This document shows, piece after piece, positions 24,904 to 33,522 of a stretch of 64,000 nucleotides of DNA (positions are counted from its first letter, which is position 1; every line of letters starts with the position of its first letter). A model generated the notes under the pieces. That model saw only the letters and a list, made by a program, of their open reading frames with translations. It had not been told where the DNA came from and made no database searches. The position numbers and the translations under genes were made by a program. This stretch comes from an uncultured Collinsella sp. (GTDB taxonomy: Bacteria; Actinomycetota; Coriobacteriia; Coriobacteriales; Coriobacteriaceae), in the NCBI GenBank assembly GCA_959019945.1, contig CAUEQD010000001.1, positions 1-64,000 of the forward strand, written 5' to 3'.

Positions 24904-26031
24904 ATGGCCCCCGCTCAGGCAAGTCTGCTGGCCAAGCTCGACACCCAAGAGCGCGTGCGCGACTTTTTGACCAATGCCGTCGCCAGCGGTCGCGCATCGC
25001 ACGCCTACCTGTTTTTGGGCGCGCCCGGCGCGGGCAAGCTCGACGCCGCGTGGGCGCTCGCCCAAGCCTTCCTGTGCGAGCAGGATGGCTGCGGCTCATG
25101 CGATAGCTGCGTGCGCGTCGCCCGCCATACGCACCCCGACGTGCACTATTACACGCCCGAGAGCGCCACGGGCTACCTCATCGCCCAGACCCGCGAGCTG
25201 CTCGACGACGTGCCGCTGGCGCCCATCCGCGCCAAGGCCAAGGTCTACATCATCGACCGTGCCGAGCAGCTGCGCGCCAACACCGCCAACGCACTGCTCA
25301 AAACACTCGAGGAGCCGCCCGAGGGCGTTATGTTCATCTTGCTGGGCACCTCCGCCGACGTGATGCTGCCCACCATCGTGAGCCGCTGCCAGTGCGTGCC
25401 GTTTCGGCTGGTGTCGCCCGCCGTCGCCGCGCAGGCCGTGAGCCGCGCCACCGGTCAGGACCCTGCGCGTTGCCGCATGGCCGTCGCAGTAGCGGGAAGC
25501 CCCACGCGTGGCATCGAGTTTCTCAAGAGCGCCGAGCGCCAGGACGCCCGCCGTCAGATGGTTCGCGCCATCGATTCGCTCATCGCCGCCGACGAGGCCG
25601 ATGTGCTCAGCCGCGCCAAGTCACTCATCGTCGCCGTCAAGGCGCCGCTCGCCGAGGTCAAGTCCACGCAGGAAAAGGTGCTCGAGCAAAACGCCGACTA
25701 CCTGTCGCGTGGAGCATTGAAGCAGCTTGAGGACCGCAACAAGCGCGAACTCAACGCGCGCGAGCGTTCGGGTATCATGGAAGCGCTGGCGAGCGCGCGG
25801 ACGCTCATGCGCGATGTGCTGCTGACGCTTCAGGACGAGGCAGCCGACGTGGTGAACGAAGACGTGCGCGACACGATCGGTCGGCTTGCCGCCGCGACCA
25901 ATGTTGCGGGTGCCACCCAGGCGCTCGAGGCAGTCGTGACCGCCGAGCGCAACATCGCCAGAAACGTTACTCCCCAGCTGGCCATCGAGGTCATGCTGTT
26001 CGATATCAGGAAGGCACTGAAATGCCGTTAG
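24904..26031 (+). CDS. holB: DNA polymerase III subunit delta prime
   Basis: This 375-residue AAA+ clamp-loader subunit has the P-loop-like GAPGAGKLDAAWA, where the usual Ser/Thr is a leucine. That is in line with delta prime not hydrolysing ATP. A zinc module (CEQDGCGSCDSCVRVARH) is intact. Sensor and SRC-like motif positions appear in TIVSRCQCVPFR. It overlaps ricT by ten bases, as in many Gram-positive genomes. Confidence 0.93.
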   Translation: MAPAQASLLAKLDTQERVRDFLTNAVASGRASHAYLFLGAPGAGKLDAAWALAQAFLCEQDGCGSCDSCVRVARHTHPDVHYYTPESATGYLIAQTRELLDDVPLAPIRAKAKVYIIDRAEQLRANTANALLKTLEEPPEGVMFILLGTSADVMLPTIVSRCQCVPFRLVSPAVAAQAVSRATGQDPARCRMAVAVAGSPTRGIEFLKSAERQDARRQMVRAIDSLIAADEADVLSRAKSLIVAVKAPLAEVKSTQEKVLEQNADYLSRGALKQLEDRNKRELNARERSGIMEALASARTLMRDVLLTLQDEAADVVNEDVRDTIGRLAAATNVAGATQALEAVVTAERNIARNVTPQLAIEVMLFDIRKALKCR

Positions 26032-27716
26032 TCGTACCCGTTAAGTTTACCTACGCCTCGCGCGACCTGTGGTTCGATCCGCAGGATCTGGATATCCTCG
26101 AGGCCGATTATGCCATTTGCTCCACTGAGCGCGGAACCGAGATCGGCCTGGTCACGGCCGATCCCTTCGAGGTGCCGCAAGACGAGATCGGTCAGCCGCT
26201 CAAGCCCGTGCTGCGCGTGGCGAGCGACATCGACCTGCAGCTTGCCGACGACCTGGCCATCCAAGGCGACGAGGCGATGGTCGACTTCCGCCGCCTGGTC
26301 AAGGAGCTCGACCTCGAGATGAAGCCGGTCGGCGTCGAGTACCTGTTTGGCGGCGAGAAGGCCGTGTTCTACTTTGCGGCCGAGGAGCGCGTCGATTTTC
26401 GCCAGCTCGTCAAGGATCTGTCCTCGACGCTGCACATTCGCGTCGACATGCGCCAGATCGGCGTGCGCGACGAGACCCGCCTGGTGGGTGGCTACGCCCA
26501 GTGCGGACAGGAGCTCTGCTGCACGCGCTTTGGCGGACAGTTTGAACCCGTCTCGATTCGCATGGCAAAAGAGCAGGACCTGCCGCTCAACTCGTCCAAG
26601 ATCAGCGGCGTATGCGGCCGCCTGATGTGCTGCCTGCGCTATGAGTTCGAGGCGTACAAGGACTTTAAGAGCCGTGCGCCCAAAAAGAAGACGCTCATCG
26701 ATACGCCGCTTGGCAAGGCGCGTATCCAGGAATATGACACGCCGCGTGAGCAGCTGGTGCTGCGCCTGGAGAACGGCAAAGTCTTTAAGGTCAACCTAGC
26801 CGATATGACGTGCTCGGAGGGCTGCAAAAAGAAGGCCGCCGAGCAGGGCTGCAACTGCCGCCCCGACTGCGTGACGCGTGACGTGCTCGAGCGCATCGAG
26901 TCGCCCGAGATGCGCCTGGCGCTCATGGAGCTCGATCGCGAGAACGGCGTCGATGTGGGCGATGGCCTGTCGAGTGCCGATCGTCTGGCCGGCACGTCGA
27001 TGCCCAAGCGCCGTCGTCGCGATGCCGAATCCGATGCTCGCGCCGCTCAGGGCCAGAGCGAGGGCCGTGGCCGTGGAAAGGGCCGCGGCAAGGCCGAGGC
27101 ACCCGAGGGCGAGGAGGCAGCCGGTGGTCGTCGCCGCCGCAAGCGCGCAGCGTCCGTCGACAATGGCGAGGCCGCGGGCAAGAACGCTTCCCGTGAGCGC
27201 GAGGCTCAGCAGCCCCAGCAGCAAAACCGTGGCGGTGGCATGAATCCCACGCGCCGTCATCGCCGTCACCTGTCGAGCGAGGAGCGCGAGGACGCCTTCC
27301 GCGCTGCAGCCGCTCGCGAAGCCGGTGCCGCTCCCAAGGGTGCCTCGGCCTCCGATGCGCCTGCCGACAAGGCTGGCAAGCCGCGTGGCGAGGAGGAGCG
27401 CGCGCCACGTCCGCGCCGTCGCCATTCCCCGGGCACGCAGCAGAAGCCTTCGGTTCCTTCCGTGGCCGATCAGGTTTCGGATGGCGAAGTCAAGGTCACG
27501 CGCCGTCGCCCCGGCGATGGCGGGGGAGCTGCCGCCAAGGCTTCGCGCGGCGGTACTCGCGACGAGCGCGAGCCGCGCGAGGATCGCGGTGGCGAGGGCT
27601 CGGCCGACCAGGGTCAAAAGCGCCGTCGCCGTCGCCGTTCCCGCAAGCCGCGCCAGGATGGCGGCGAGGGCTCGACTCCGTCTTCGTCCGCACCGCAACC
27701 GCCCGCCGGCGAATAA
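26022..27716 (+). CDS. ricT: PSP1-domain protein RicT/YaaT with long basic tail
   Basis: The first 290 residues match the RicT (YaaT, PSP1) family, which works with RNase Y and in Fe-S-dependent RNA maturation control in Bacillus. The cysteines are visible in CGQELCCTRFGG, SGVCGRLMCCLRYE, CSEGCKKK and GCNCRPDC. About 250 further residues form a low-complexity Arg/Ala/Glu/Pro tail with RRRRRRSRKPR near the end, absent from the roughly 275-residue Bacillus protein. The tail is likely disordered and could bind RNA. The partners RicA and RicF are not in the window. Confidence 0.9.
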   Translation: MPLVVPVKFTYASRDLWFDPQDLDILEADYAICSTERGTEIGLVTADPFEVPQDEIGQPLKPVLRVASDIDLQLADDLAIQGDEAMVDFRRLVKELDLEMKPVGVEYLFGGEKAVFYFAAEERVDFRQLVKDLSSTLHIRVDMRQIGVRDETRLVGGYAQCGQELCCTRFGGQFEPVSIRMAKEQDLPLNSSKISGVCGRLMCCLRYEFEAYKDFKSRAPKKKTLIDTPLGKARIQEYDTPREQLVLRLENGKVFKVNLADMTCSEGCKKKAAEQGCNCRPDCVTRDVLERIESPEMRLALMELDRENGVDVGDGLSSADRLAGTSMPKRRRRDAESDARAAQGQSEGRGRGKGRGKAEAPEGEEAAGGRRRRKRAASVDNGEAAGKNASREREAQQPQQQNRGGGMNPTRRHRRHLSSEEREDAFRAAAAREAGAAPKGASASDAPADKAGKPRGEEERAPRPRRRHSPGTQQKPSVPSVADQVSDGEVKVTRRRPGDGGGAAAKASRGGTRDEREPREDRGGEGSADQGQKRRRRRRSRKPRQDGGEGSTPSSSAPQPPAGE

Positions 27717-27818
27717 CGCCCGCGAGCGGATTTAGCCCGCCTTGCCCCGAGCGCATCGGGGTATCATAGCGCCGAATCAACAACCCTCCCCGCGACCGAA
27801 CGTAGGGAGGGTTGTGTC

Positions 27819-28625
27819 TTGAAGAGCCATCTGAACATATTGAGCCGTCTGCAGGGAGCCGGTGCCCTACCGTTTGCGGACGAATTGCTACCGTTTGCCG
27901 AGCACGCGACGTACGAGGCGCTTGAGGCGTTGTCGCCCACGCGATGTGCCGGCTGCGAACGCGCCGGTGCGCTTATTTGCCAAGACTGCCTGGCCGCGCT
28001 CACGCTCATCGACCCACGTCATAGCTGTACCCGATGCGGCGCCCCGTTTGGGGATTTGCTGTGCACTGAGTGTTCGGTCGAGGGCACGTCCTCGGCAATG
28101 GCGGAGGCACTCGATCGCTGTCTGGCGTGCGCCGTCTATGCGCATCCGCTGCCGCGCATCATTAAAGCGTACAAGGATGCGGGCGAGCGACGTCTGGCTC
28201 CGTATCTGGCGGAGCTGCTCTACGACACCGCCCTGCATGCCCAGGTCGTAGCGCCCGATCGCTACGGAGGTGTGCTGTCCGGCGCGGATGCGGTGGTGTT
28301 TGTGCCTGCGACGGCGGCAGCGTTTCGGCGGCGTGGTTTTGATCATATGGAGGCTATTGCGCGCCCATTTTGCGAGCTGTCGGGTGTTCCCCTGCTCGAT
28401 GCGCTCGTCAAGTACGGGCATGGCGACCAGCGCGAACTCGGTCGTGAGGAGCGCCGCGAACATGCCCGGGGCATGTACGAGACGGTCGAAGATGTGCACG
28501 GCTGTCGTTTGCTGCTCATCGACGATGTCATTACCACGGGTGCGACCATGGCGGCGGCCTCGGCAGAGCTCAAGCGTGCCGGCGCCGCGGCAGTCGATGG
28601 CCTCGCTATCGTACGCGTCTGGTAG
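27819..28625 (+). CDS. comF: ComF-family phosphoribosyltransferase-like protein
   Basis: This 268-residue protein has an N-terminal four-cysteine zinc finger pair (CAGCERAGALICQDC and CTRCGAPFGDLLCTEC). A phosphoribosyltransferase fold follows, with the PRPP-binding loop LLLIDDVITTGATM. ComF-type proteins are linked to DNA uptake. The TTG start follows AGGGAGG with eight bases of spacing. The next gene begins ten bases after its stop. Confidence 0.92.
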   Translation: MKSHLNILSRLQGAGALPFADELLPFAEHATYEALEALSPTRCAGCERAGALICQDCLAALTLIDPRHSCTRCGAPFGDLLCTECSVEGTSSAMAEALDRCLACAVYAHPLPRIIKAYKDAGERRLAPYLAELLYDTALHAQVVAPDRYGGVLSGADAVVFVPATAAAFRRRGFDHMEAIARPFCELSGVPLLDALVKYGHGDQRELGREERREHARGMYETVEDVHGCRLLLIDDVITTGATMAAASAELKRAGAAAVDGLAIVRVW

Positions 28626-28635
28626 GGGTGGTTTT

Positions 28636-29748
28636 GTGGCAGTGAAGATAGCGCGGCGTGACGAGCCGACAAGCGAGCAACTGGCTTCCTCCGTAATCCT
28701 GACCGGCACCTCGGCGCTGCGCATGATGCGCGCCGAGCGCCGACAAATGGGTTACATCAGCTGGAGGGACCTCGATCCCGATGAAGAGCGCCGTGTGCTG
28801 CACGCATCGTCGCCCTCGGCCGAGGACATCTATCTTCCCGATTTGGTGAGGATCGGGGCCGTGAGCGGCGAGGTCCAAGAAGACCTGTGTCTACTGGTGG
28901 GGTCTGCAAAGCAGCGTCGCCGCATGCCTGGTGCAAGCTGGTCCGTTTGTTCTGCAGGACTGCCGGTTGGTTCGATTCTGGAGGTGGAGCCGGGGGTGTA
29001 CAGCTTGTCTCCCGAGGCCCTCTGCGTAGCCGTTGCGCGCGAAGTCGGCTGTATCCAGGCATTTGCCCTGGCCCAGGAGCTGTGCTCCAAGATTTCGCTG
29101 AGCGATCGCGGGCAGTATTTGCCTCCCTACAGCTCGCCTACCGTGAACAGGCTTGCAAAGGATAAGGACCAGCCGTCAGATGTGGGCTACTTTGAGGTAG
29201 AGCCAGTGCTGACGCCCGATCGCCTGGCAGATTACCTTGCGGCATGCAAGGGGAGCGCGGCCAAGCAGCTGCGGCGGCTGTGCCCCTTTCTGTCGGAAAA
29301 CCTGCGCTCACCCATGGAATGCATCATGCTTGCCATGTTTTCGCTTCCGTTTTCCTATGGCGGATTTGCCTGCGGTCCCTTTAAGACCGACCACAAGATC
29401 GAGTTCAACGACCGAGCGCAGGCGATCTCGGGGATGCCGTATGCGGTTTGCGATGCCCATCAGGAAGCAGCCCGGTTTGACCTGGAATACAACGGTGAGC
29501 TGGGCCATTCCTCCCGGAGGGGACGTATCCATGATGAAAAACGCAACACGGGCTTGATTACTATGGGAATCGAGGTCGCGACGGTCAACAACGAAATGCT
29601 CTGCGACATGGAAGCGATGGAAGCGCTCGCATGGCGCATCCACCAACGTATGGGTAAGCGATATCGCAACCGTGTTGACGCTTGCAGAAAGAAACAAGAG
29701 GCGCTATTTAACACGCTGCGGGCGTGTTTTGGGCTTAAACCCGCCTAG
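28636..29748 (+). CDS. Orphan protein with a DUF559/Vsr-like nuclease C-terminus
   Basis: I do not recognise the first 250 of the 370 residues, which include LTGTSALRMMRAERRQMGY. The last 110 residues have the spacing of the PD-(D/E)XK-like DUF559/Vsr fold: FDLEYNGELGH, then HDEKRNTGLITMGIEVATVNN, matching the usual vELDG..H...D..R...L...G..V pattern. This is my reading, not a search result. The GTG at 28636 follows AGGGGTGG and lies ten bases after comF. A 217-bp inverted repeat follows at 29783. Its base composition is somewhat less GC-rich than its neighbours. Confidence 0.7.
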   Translation: MAVKIARRDEPTSEQLASSVILTGTSALRMMRAERRQMGYISWRDLDPDEERRVLHASSPSAEDIYLPDLVRIGAVSGEVQEDLCLLVGSAKQRRRMPGASWSVCSAGLPVGSILEVEPGVYSLSPEALCVAVAREVGCIQAFALAQELCSKISLSDRGQYLPPYSSPTVNRLAKDKDQPSDVGYFEVEPVLTPDRLADYLAACKGSAAKQLRRLCPFLSENLRSPMECIMLAMFSLPFSYGGFACGPFKTDHKIEFNDRAQAISGMPYAVCDAHQEAARFDLEYNGELGHSSRRGRIHDEKRNTGLITMGIEVATVNNEMLCDMEAMEALAWRIHQRMGKRYRNRVDACRKKQEALFNTLRACFGLKPA

Positions 29749-29782
29749 CAATGCTCTGAAACAGGGGGTTGAATACATGCTC

Positions 29783-29999
29783 TGGCCAAAATATAGCAAA
29801 TATGAGTACTGCTACAAATTCGGTAACAGCAAAATCAGGGATTTTGGGACTAGAAGATGGCGTAAATCAGAAAGATATTAAACAAATGTGGAATACCCTG
29901 GCATCAATCTGACGTTATAGAGAGTGAAAACTGTTTGCAGAGCCAAAAATTCCTGCCACTAATTTGATAACAGTACTCATATTTGCTATTTTTTGGCCA
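29783..29999. repeat. 217-bp MITE-like inverted repeat
   Basis: The 29-bp ends at 29783-29811 and 29971-29999 differ at one position and begin TGGCCAAAA. The right half also occurs alone at 15251-15310. The interior has no good open reading frame. Of the gap 29749-30478, the first part is this element and the rest holds the promoter and probable RNA below. Confidence 0.8.
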
Positions 30000-30118
30000 C
30001 GCGCCCCAAGACGAGCGCGTCGGGGCTCTCCATGGGGAGCTACGGGCTCAATCAGAGCGCGTGCAGCCCGCCCCGACCTGCGAAATCTGTGCTCGCGATG
30101 CGAATAACGTCCCTAACC

Positions 30119-30147
30119 TTAAACTATAGCTTGAACTTAGCTATAAT
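30119..30147 (+). promoter_or_regulatory. Strong promoter far upstream of the lipoprotein gene
   Basis: TTAAAC at 30119-30124 and a perfect TATAAT at 30142-30147 are exactly 17 bases apart. The nearest good coding start is more than 330 bases downstream. Confidence 0.75.
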
Positions 30148-30153
30148 GCCCTA

Positions 30154-30475
30154 CGTTCCTGCCAGGCTGTGGTTGCGGACGGACGAAATGCCCATCCTAG
30201 TCCAAGACAGACGCGGTCAAAGGGATCCACGTAAGCGACCGCGTGCGCGCGGCGCGATCATGGCGCGTCCTAGATGTAAGCCGCACCGTCCGTTCTACTT
30301 TCTTTGGGGCAATACCGCCTCGCGGGCGAGCGGGCCAGTCGTGAAGGTGGCTGCGGCCTCCCGAGCAAACGCCCCGGTGCGCAAGTGTGGGGTCAAATAC
30401 CAGGTCAGCTGGTGGGAACAACCCGATATTCCGTGCAGGGCACGGATTGTATACGACACAGAAGGCAGGGTAGTG
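30154..30475 (+). ncRNA. Candidate structured RNA between comF and hpf (possibly raiA-type)
   Basis: A strong promoter is followed by about 320 bases without plausible codons. An open frame exists but gives Arg/Pro-rich nonsense. The segment has many stems: GACGCGGTC near 30212 with GCGACCGCGT near 30234, a long-range GCGGACGG/CCGTCCGT pairing near 30175 and 30287, and CCGTGC/GCACGG near 30431. raiA-type RNAs are known to lie near comF and hpf (raiA) genes, and this segment lies between them. The limits and identity are not proven. Confidence 0.4.
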
Positions 30476-30478
30476 GAC

Positions 30479-31489
30479 ATGGTGAGGGGCAGCTTGATGC
30501 ATGCGGCTCGGTTAGGTGCTGGGACCGCGGCGGTCATTGCCGTTTTGGGCCTGAGTGGATGTGCGTTCAATCCACTGTCCACGTTCACGACGCCCACGAT
30601 CGACCAGATCGAGCGCGAGACCGTTACCCCCACGGTATCGGACGATGCCCTGGTCACGCCGGGAACCCTGACGGTCGCCCTCGATACTTCCGATGCCCCG
30701 CAAGCCATGCAGGATGCCGACGGAAACCTCACGGGCTATGCGGTCGATGCCGCTCGTGCCCTTGCATGCCGCATGGGTCTCAAAGTCGCCTTTGTCGATG
30801 CGTCCTCGGCCGATTCCGCGCTCAGCGATAAAAAGGCCGACATCTTTATTGGCGACGCCAGGTCTACGGACGGCGATATCAGCTCACTTGGCACCTGTCT
30901 GTACGACGCCCCCGCCGTATTCGGCAAGAGCAGCGACGGCGAGTCGCTGAGCGTTTCCACCGAAACGCTTAACACCGCTACCCTGGGCGTTCAGACCTCC
31001 TCGGCCTCGCAGGAGGCGCTCGCCAAGCAAAGCATCACCGCCAACCAAAAGACCTTCTCCAACATCAATGAGTGCTTTGAGGCGCTCGAGTCGGGCGAGG
31101 TCGATTACGTGATCTGTGATTCCACGGCTGGTGGCTACCTCGCGCGTCTGATGAGCCAGATCTCCTATGTCGGTACGCTCGAGGCGCCCTCCACGCTTGG
31201 CGTCGCAGGCCTAAGCTCTAACGATGAGCTGTGCCGTGCCGCGAGCGATGCCCTCGATGGCATCACGGTCGATGGCACGCTCGAGGCAGTCCACTGCGTC
31301 TGGTACGGACAGATGCCCTATGACCTTACCGCCAAGACCGTTTCGGGGGCCAATGTGCAGGCATCCGACTCCACGTCCAACGAGACCGAGTCCTCCGATG
31401 ACGACGCCTCTGATAACAACAGCGACGGCCCGTCGTCTAGCCAGGAGGGCACCATCACCGACGATGACATCAACAAGCTCAATAGCTAG
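30479..31489 (+). CDS. Lipoprotein, solute-binding protein family 3
   Basis: This protein of about 336 residues has a lipoprotein signal ending in the lipobox LSGC. A periplasmic-binding-protein fold of the amino-acid type follows (LTVALDTSDAPQAMQDADGNLTGYAVDAARALACRMG). The C-terminal 50 residues are Ser/Asp/Asn-rich and probably disordered. No permease or ATPase gene is adjacent, so it may be a sensor or an orphan receptor. Starts at 30473 (GTG), 30479 (ATG) and 30497 (ATG, after GAGGGG) are all possible. The reading frame open upstream to 29993 overlaps the RNA candidate and is not believed. Confidence 0.82.
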   Translation: MVRGSLMHAARLGAGTAAVIAVLGLSGCAFNPLSTFTTPTIDQIERETVTPTVSDDALVTPGTLTVALDTSDAPQAMQDADGNLTGYAVDAARALACRMGLKVAFVDASSADSALSDKKADIFIGDARSTDGDISSLGTCLYDAPAVFGKSSDGESLSVSTETLNTATLGVQTSSASQEALAKQSITANQKTFSNINECFEALESGEVDYVICDSTAGGYLARLMSQISYVGTLEAPSTLGVAGLSSNDELCRAASDALDGITVDGTLEAVHCVWYGQMPYDLTAKTVSGANVQASDSTSNETESSDDDASDNNSDGPSSSQEGTITDDDINKLNS

Positions 31490-31555
31490 TTATTGGTAGG
31501 GGTGGCGCCTGCCACACGCTGAACAAGGCGCTTCTTCACGGTTTCAACACGCATG

Positions 31556-31590
31556 GCCGGGTCTCCCAAATAGGGGAGCCCGGCTTTTCT
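31556..31590 (+). terminator. Terminator of the lipoprotein gene
   Basis: GCCGGG-CTCCC pairs with GGGAG-CCCGGC around six bases and is followed by TTTTCTATTTT. The rest of the gap 31490-31805 holds no feature I can name. Confidence 0.88.
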
Positions 31591-31805
31591 ATTTTGGTAA
31601 AACTAGCAGGTCAAAGCTAATTTTCACGAGAAAATTAACTCCGTCGACGCCTTCCTATAGCGCACTTTGCCACGGAAAAGTGCGAGACTTCGGTATGCGG
31701 TATCAAGCAGTCGTTATTCGGGTCTTTGGGAAATCGCGTGATTAAATGCACGGCAATGGGTACATAGGCAGTACAGTAAGTCCCCGAGGCAGATTGGAGC
31801 CACGT

Positions 31806-32390
31806 ATGGATATCAAGGTTTCTGGACGCAAGACGACGGTAACCGATGCTCTGCGTGCGCATGTGGATGAGAAGATCGGCGAGGCGCTCAAGGTTTTCGA
31901 TATCGAGCCCATGACGGTCGACGTTGTACTTCGCTATGAGAAGAACCCCTCGAACCCCAACCCGGCAATCGTCGAGGTTACGGTTCGTGCCCGCGGTTCG
32001 GTGATTCGCGTTGCCGAGCACGGTGCAGATATGTATGCCGCCATCGACCTCTCCGCCGATAAGGTCACCCGCCAGCTGCGCAAGTTCAAGACCAAGGTCG
32101 TGGACAACCGCCAGGGCGGTGCCAGCGCCGCGGATGTCGCACCGGTCGAGCGCGTCGAGGATCTGGCCGACCTGCTGCTGCCCGAGGAAGAGGACGACCT
32201 GCTCGTCCGCGAGAAGGTTATCGACGTCACCCCGATGACTGAGGAGCAGGCGCTGGTGCAGACCGATCTGCTGGGTCACGACTTCTACGTGTTCGAGAAC
32301 GCGACGACCGGCCTTATCAATGTGGTGTATCACCGTAAGAATGGTGGATATGGCATCATCAAGCCCCGCATCGAAACACTTGACGAGTAA
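31806..32390 (+). CDS. hpf: Ribosome hibernation promoting factor, long form
   Basis: This 194-residue protein has an N-terminal ribosome-binding domain (MDIKVSGRKTTVTDALRAHV to about residue 95). An acidic linker leads to the C-terminal dimerisation domain (VIDVTPMTEEQALVQTDLLGHDFYVF), so it is the long type that pairs 70S ribosomes into 100S particles. The ATG at 31806 follows GGAG. A start at 31746 would add 20 atypical residues. Confidence 0.95.
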   Translation: MDIKVSGRKTTVTDALRAHVDEKIGEALKVFDIEPMTVDVVLRYEKNPSNPNPAIVEVTVRARGSVIRVAEHGADMYAAIDLSADKVTRQLRKFKTKVVDNRQGGASAADVAPVERVEDLADLLLPEEEDDLLVREKVIDVTPMTEEQALVQTDLLGHDFYVFENATTGLINVVYHRKNGGYGIIKPRIETLDE

Positions 32391-32419
32391 AATACGTTAA
32401 CTTGCATGAGTTAACGGTT

Positions 32420-32451
32420 GGCGGCCATCCCATGCGGGTGGCCGCCTTTTT
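32420..32451 (+). terminator. Terminator of hpf
   Basis: GGCGGCCA and TGGCCGCC enclose eleven bases and are followed by five T residues. Confidence 0.9.
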
Positions 32452-32469
32452 ACGTAAGGAGTCGCTTTG

Positions 32470-33423
32470 ATGGACAAGGCCGCATCTACCGGTCATTCGG
32501 ACCGTTGCCGCATCGTCGTCGATACCTGCTGCGACTTTAGCCCCGAGGTCGCCGCGAACCTCGATGTCGATATCCTGGGTTTCCCCTTCATTATCGATGG
32601 CGAGGAGCGCACGGATGACATCTGGTCGAGCATCACGCCCAAGGAGTTTTACGACCGCATGCGCGCTGGTGCCCGCGTGTCCACCTCGGCTGTGTCGCTC
32701 GGTCGCTATATCGAGTTCTTTACCGAGTGCGCCAAAGAGGGCACGCCCACGGTCTACCTGTGCTTTACCTCGGCGCTGTCGTCGAGCTACAACTCCGCGT
32801 GCCAGGCGGCAGATGCCGTGCGCGCCGAGTATCCCGATTTTGAGCTGTACGTGGTCGACAACGCTCTGCCCTGCGCGACCGGCGCGCTCTTGGCGCTCGA
32901 GGCCGTGCGCCAGCGTTCGGCGGGACTGACCGCCAAGCAGCTGGTCGATTGGGCAAACGAGGCAAAGACCTACGTCCACGGCTACTTTACGCTCGAGAGC
33001 TTTGACGCGCTGGCTGCCGGCGGCCGCATTCCGCCCGCGGCGGCGCAGCTCACGGCAAAGCTCGATGTCAAGCCCGAGCTCTCCTACGACCTGGCCGGCT
33101 CGCTGTCGCTGATTGGCGTCAACCGCGGCCGCAAGAAGGCGCTCAAGTCCATCCTCAAGTCGTTCCGCGAGAACTACGTGCCCGATCGCACCATGCCCAT
33201 CGCCATCATGACGGCCGATGCCGAGAAGGACGGCGACTGGCTCGAGGCCGCCATCCGCAAGGAGGAGGGCTGCGCCGACGTCACGATCATTCGCAGCTCC
33301 GTGGGCCCCACCATCGGCTCGCACGTGGGCCCCGGCATGGTGGCTTGCGCGTTTTGGGGCAAGAACCGTGCCGAGAAAGCCTCGCTTTCCGACCGCATCG
33401 CCCGCCGTGTGCGAGGCGAGTAG
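32470..33423 (+). CDS. DegV-family fatty-acid-binding protein
   Basis: This 317-residue protein begins with the DegV mark RIVVDTCCDFSPEV and has the ligand-site words STSAVSLGRY and FTSALSSSYNSA. It ends with SSVGPTIGSHVGPGMVACAFWG. The family binds fatty acids, and in some bacteria (FakB) presents them to a kinase. No FakA-type kinase is adjacent. The ATG at 32470 follows AAGGAG. A TTG one codon upstream is an alternative. Confidence 0.9.
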   Translation: MDKAASTGHSDRCRIVVDTCCDFSPEVAANLDVDILGFPFIIDGEERTDDIWSSITPKEFYDRMRAGARVSTSAVSLGRYIEFFTECAKEGTPTVYLCFTSALSSSYNSACQAADAVRAEYPDFELYVVDNALPCATGALLALEAVRQRSAGLTAKQLVDWANEAKTYVHGYFTLESFDALAAGGRIPPAAAQLTAKLDVKPELSYDLAGSLSLIGVNRGRKKALKSILKSFRENYVPDRTMPIAIMTADAEKDGDWLEAAIRKEEGCADVTIIRSSVGPTIGSHVGPGMVACAFWGKNRAEKASLSDRIARRVRGE

Positions 33424-33522
33424 GTAGGCGCTGCGGCTGCAAGTGCCCTCAAGTCACGGCCGAAACGCTGGCACCGAGTATTTTAACCTGGTAACAACAC
33501 CCAACCCAAAAGGAAAGGTTTC

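Noticed and set aside
29993..30478. N-terminal extension of the lipoprotein frame
   Set aside because: It would place 160 Arg/Pro-rich residues before a normal lipoprotein signal and overlaps a promoter and a stem-rich segment.
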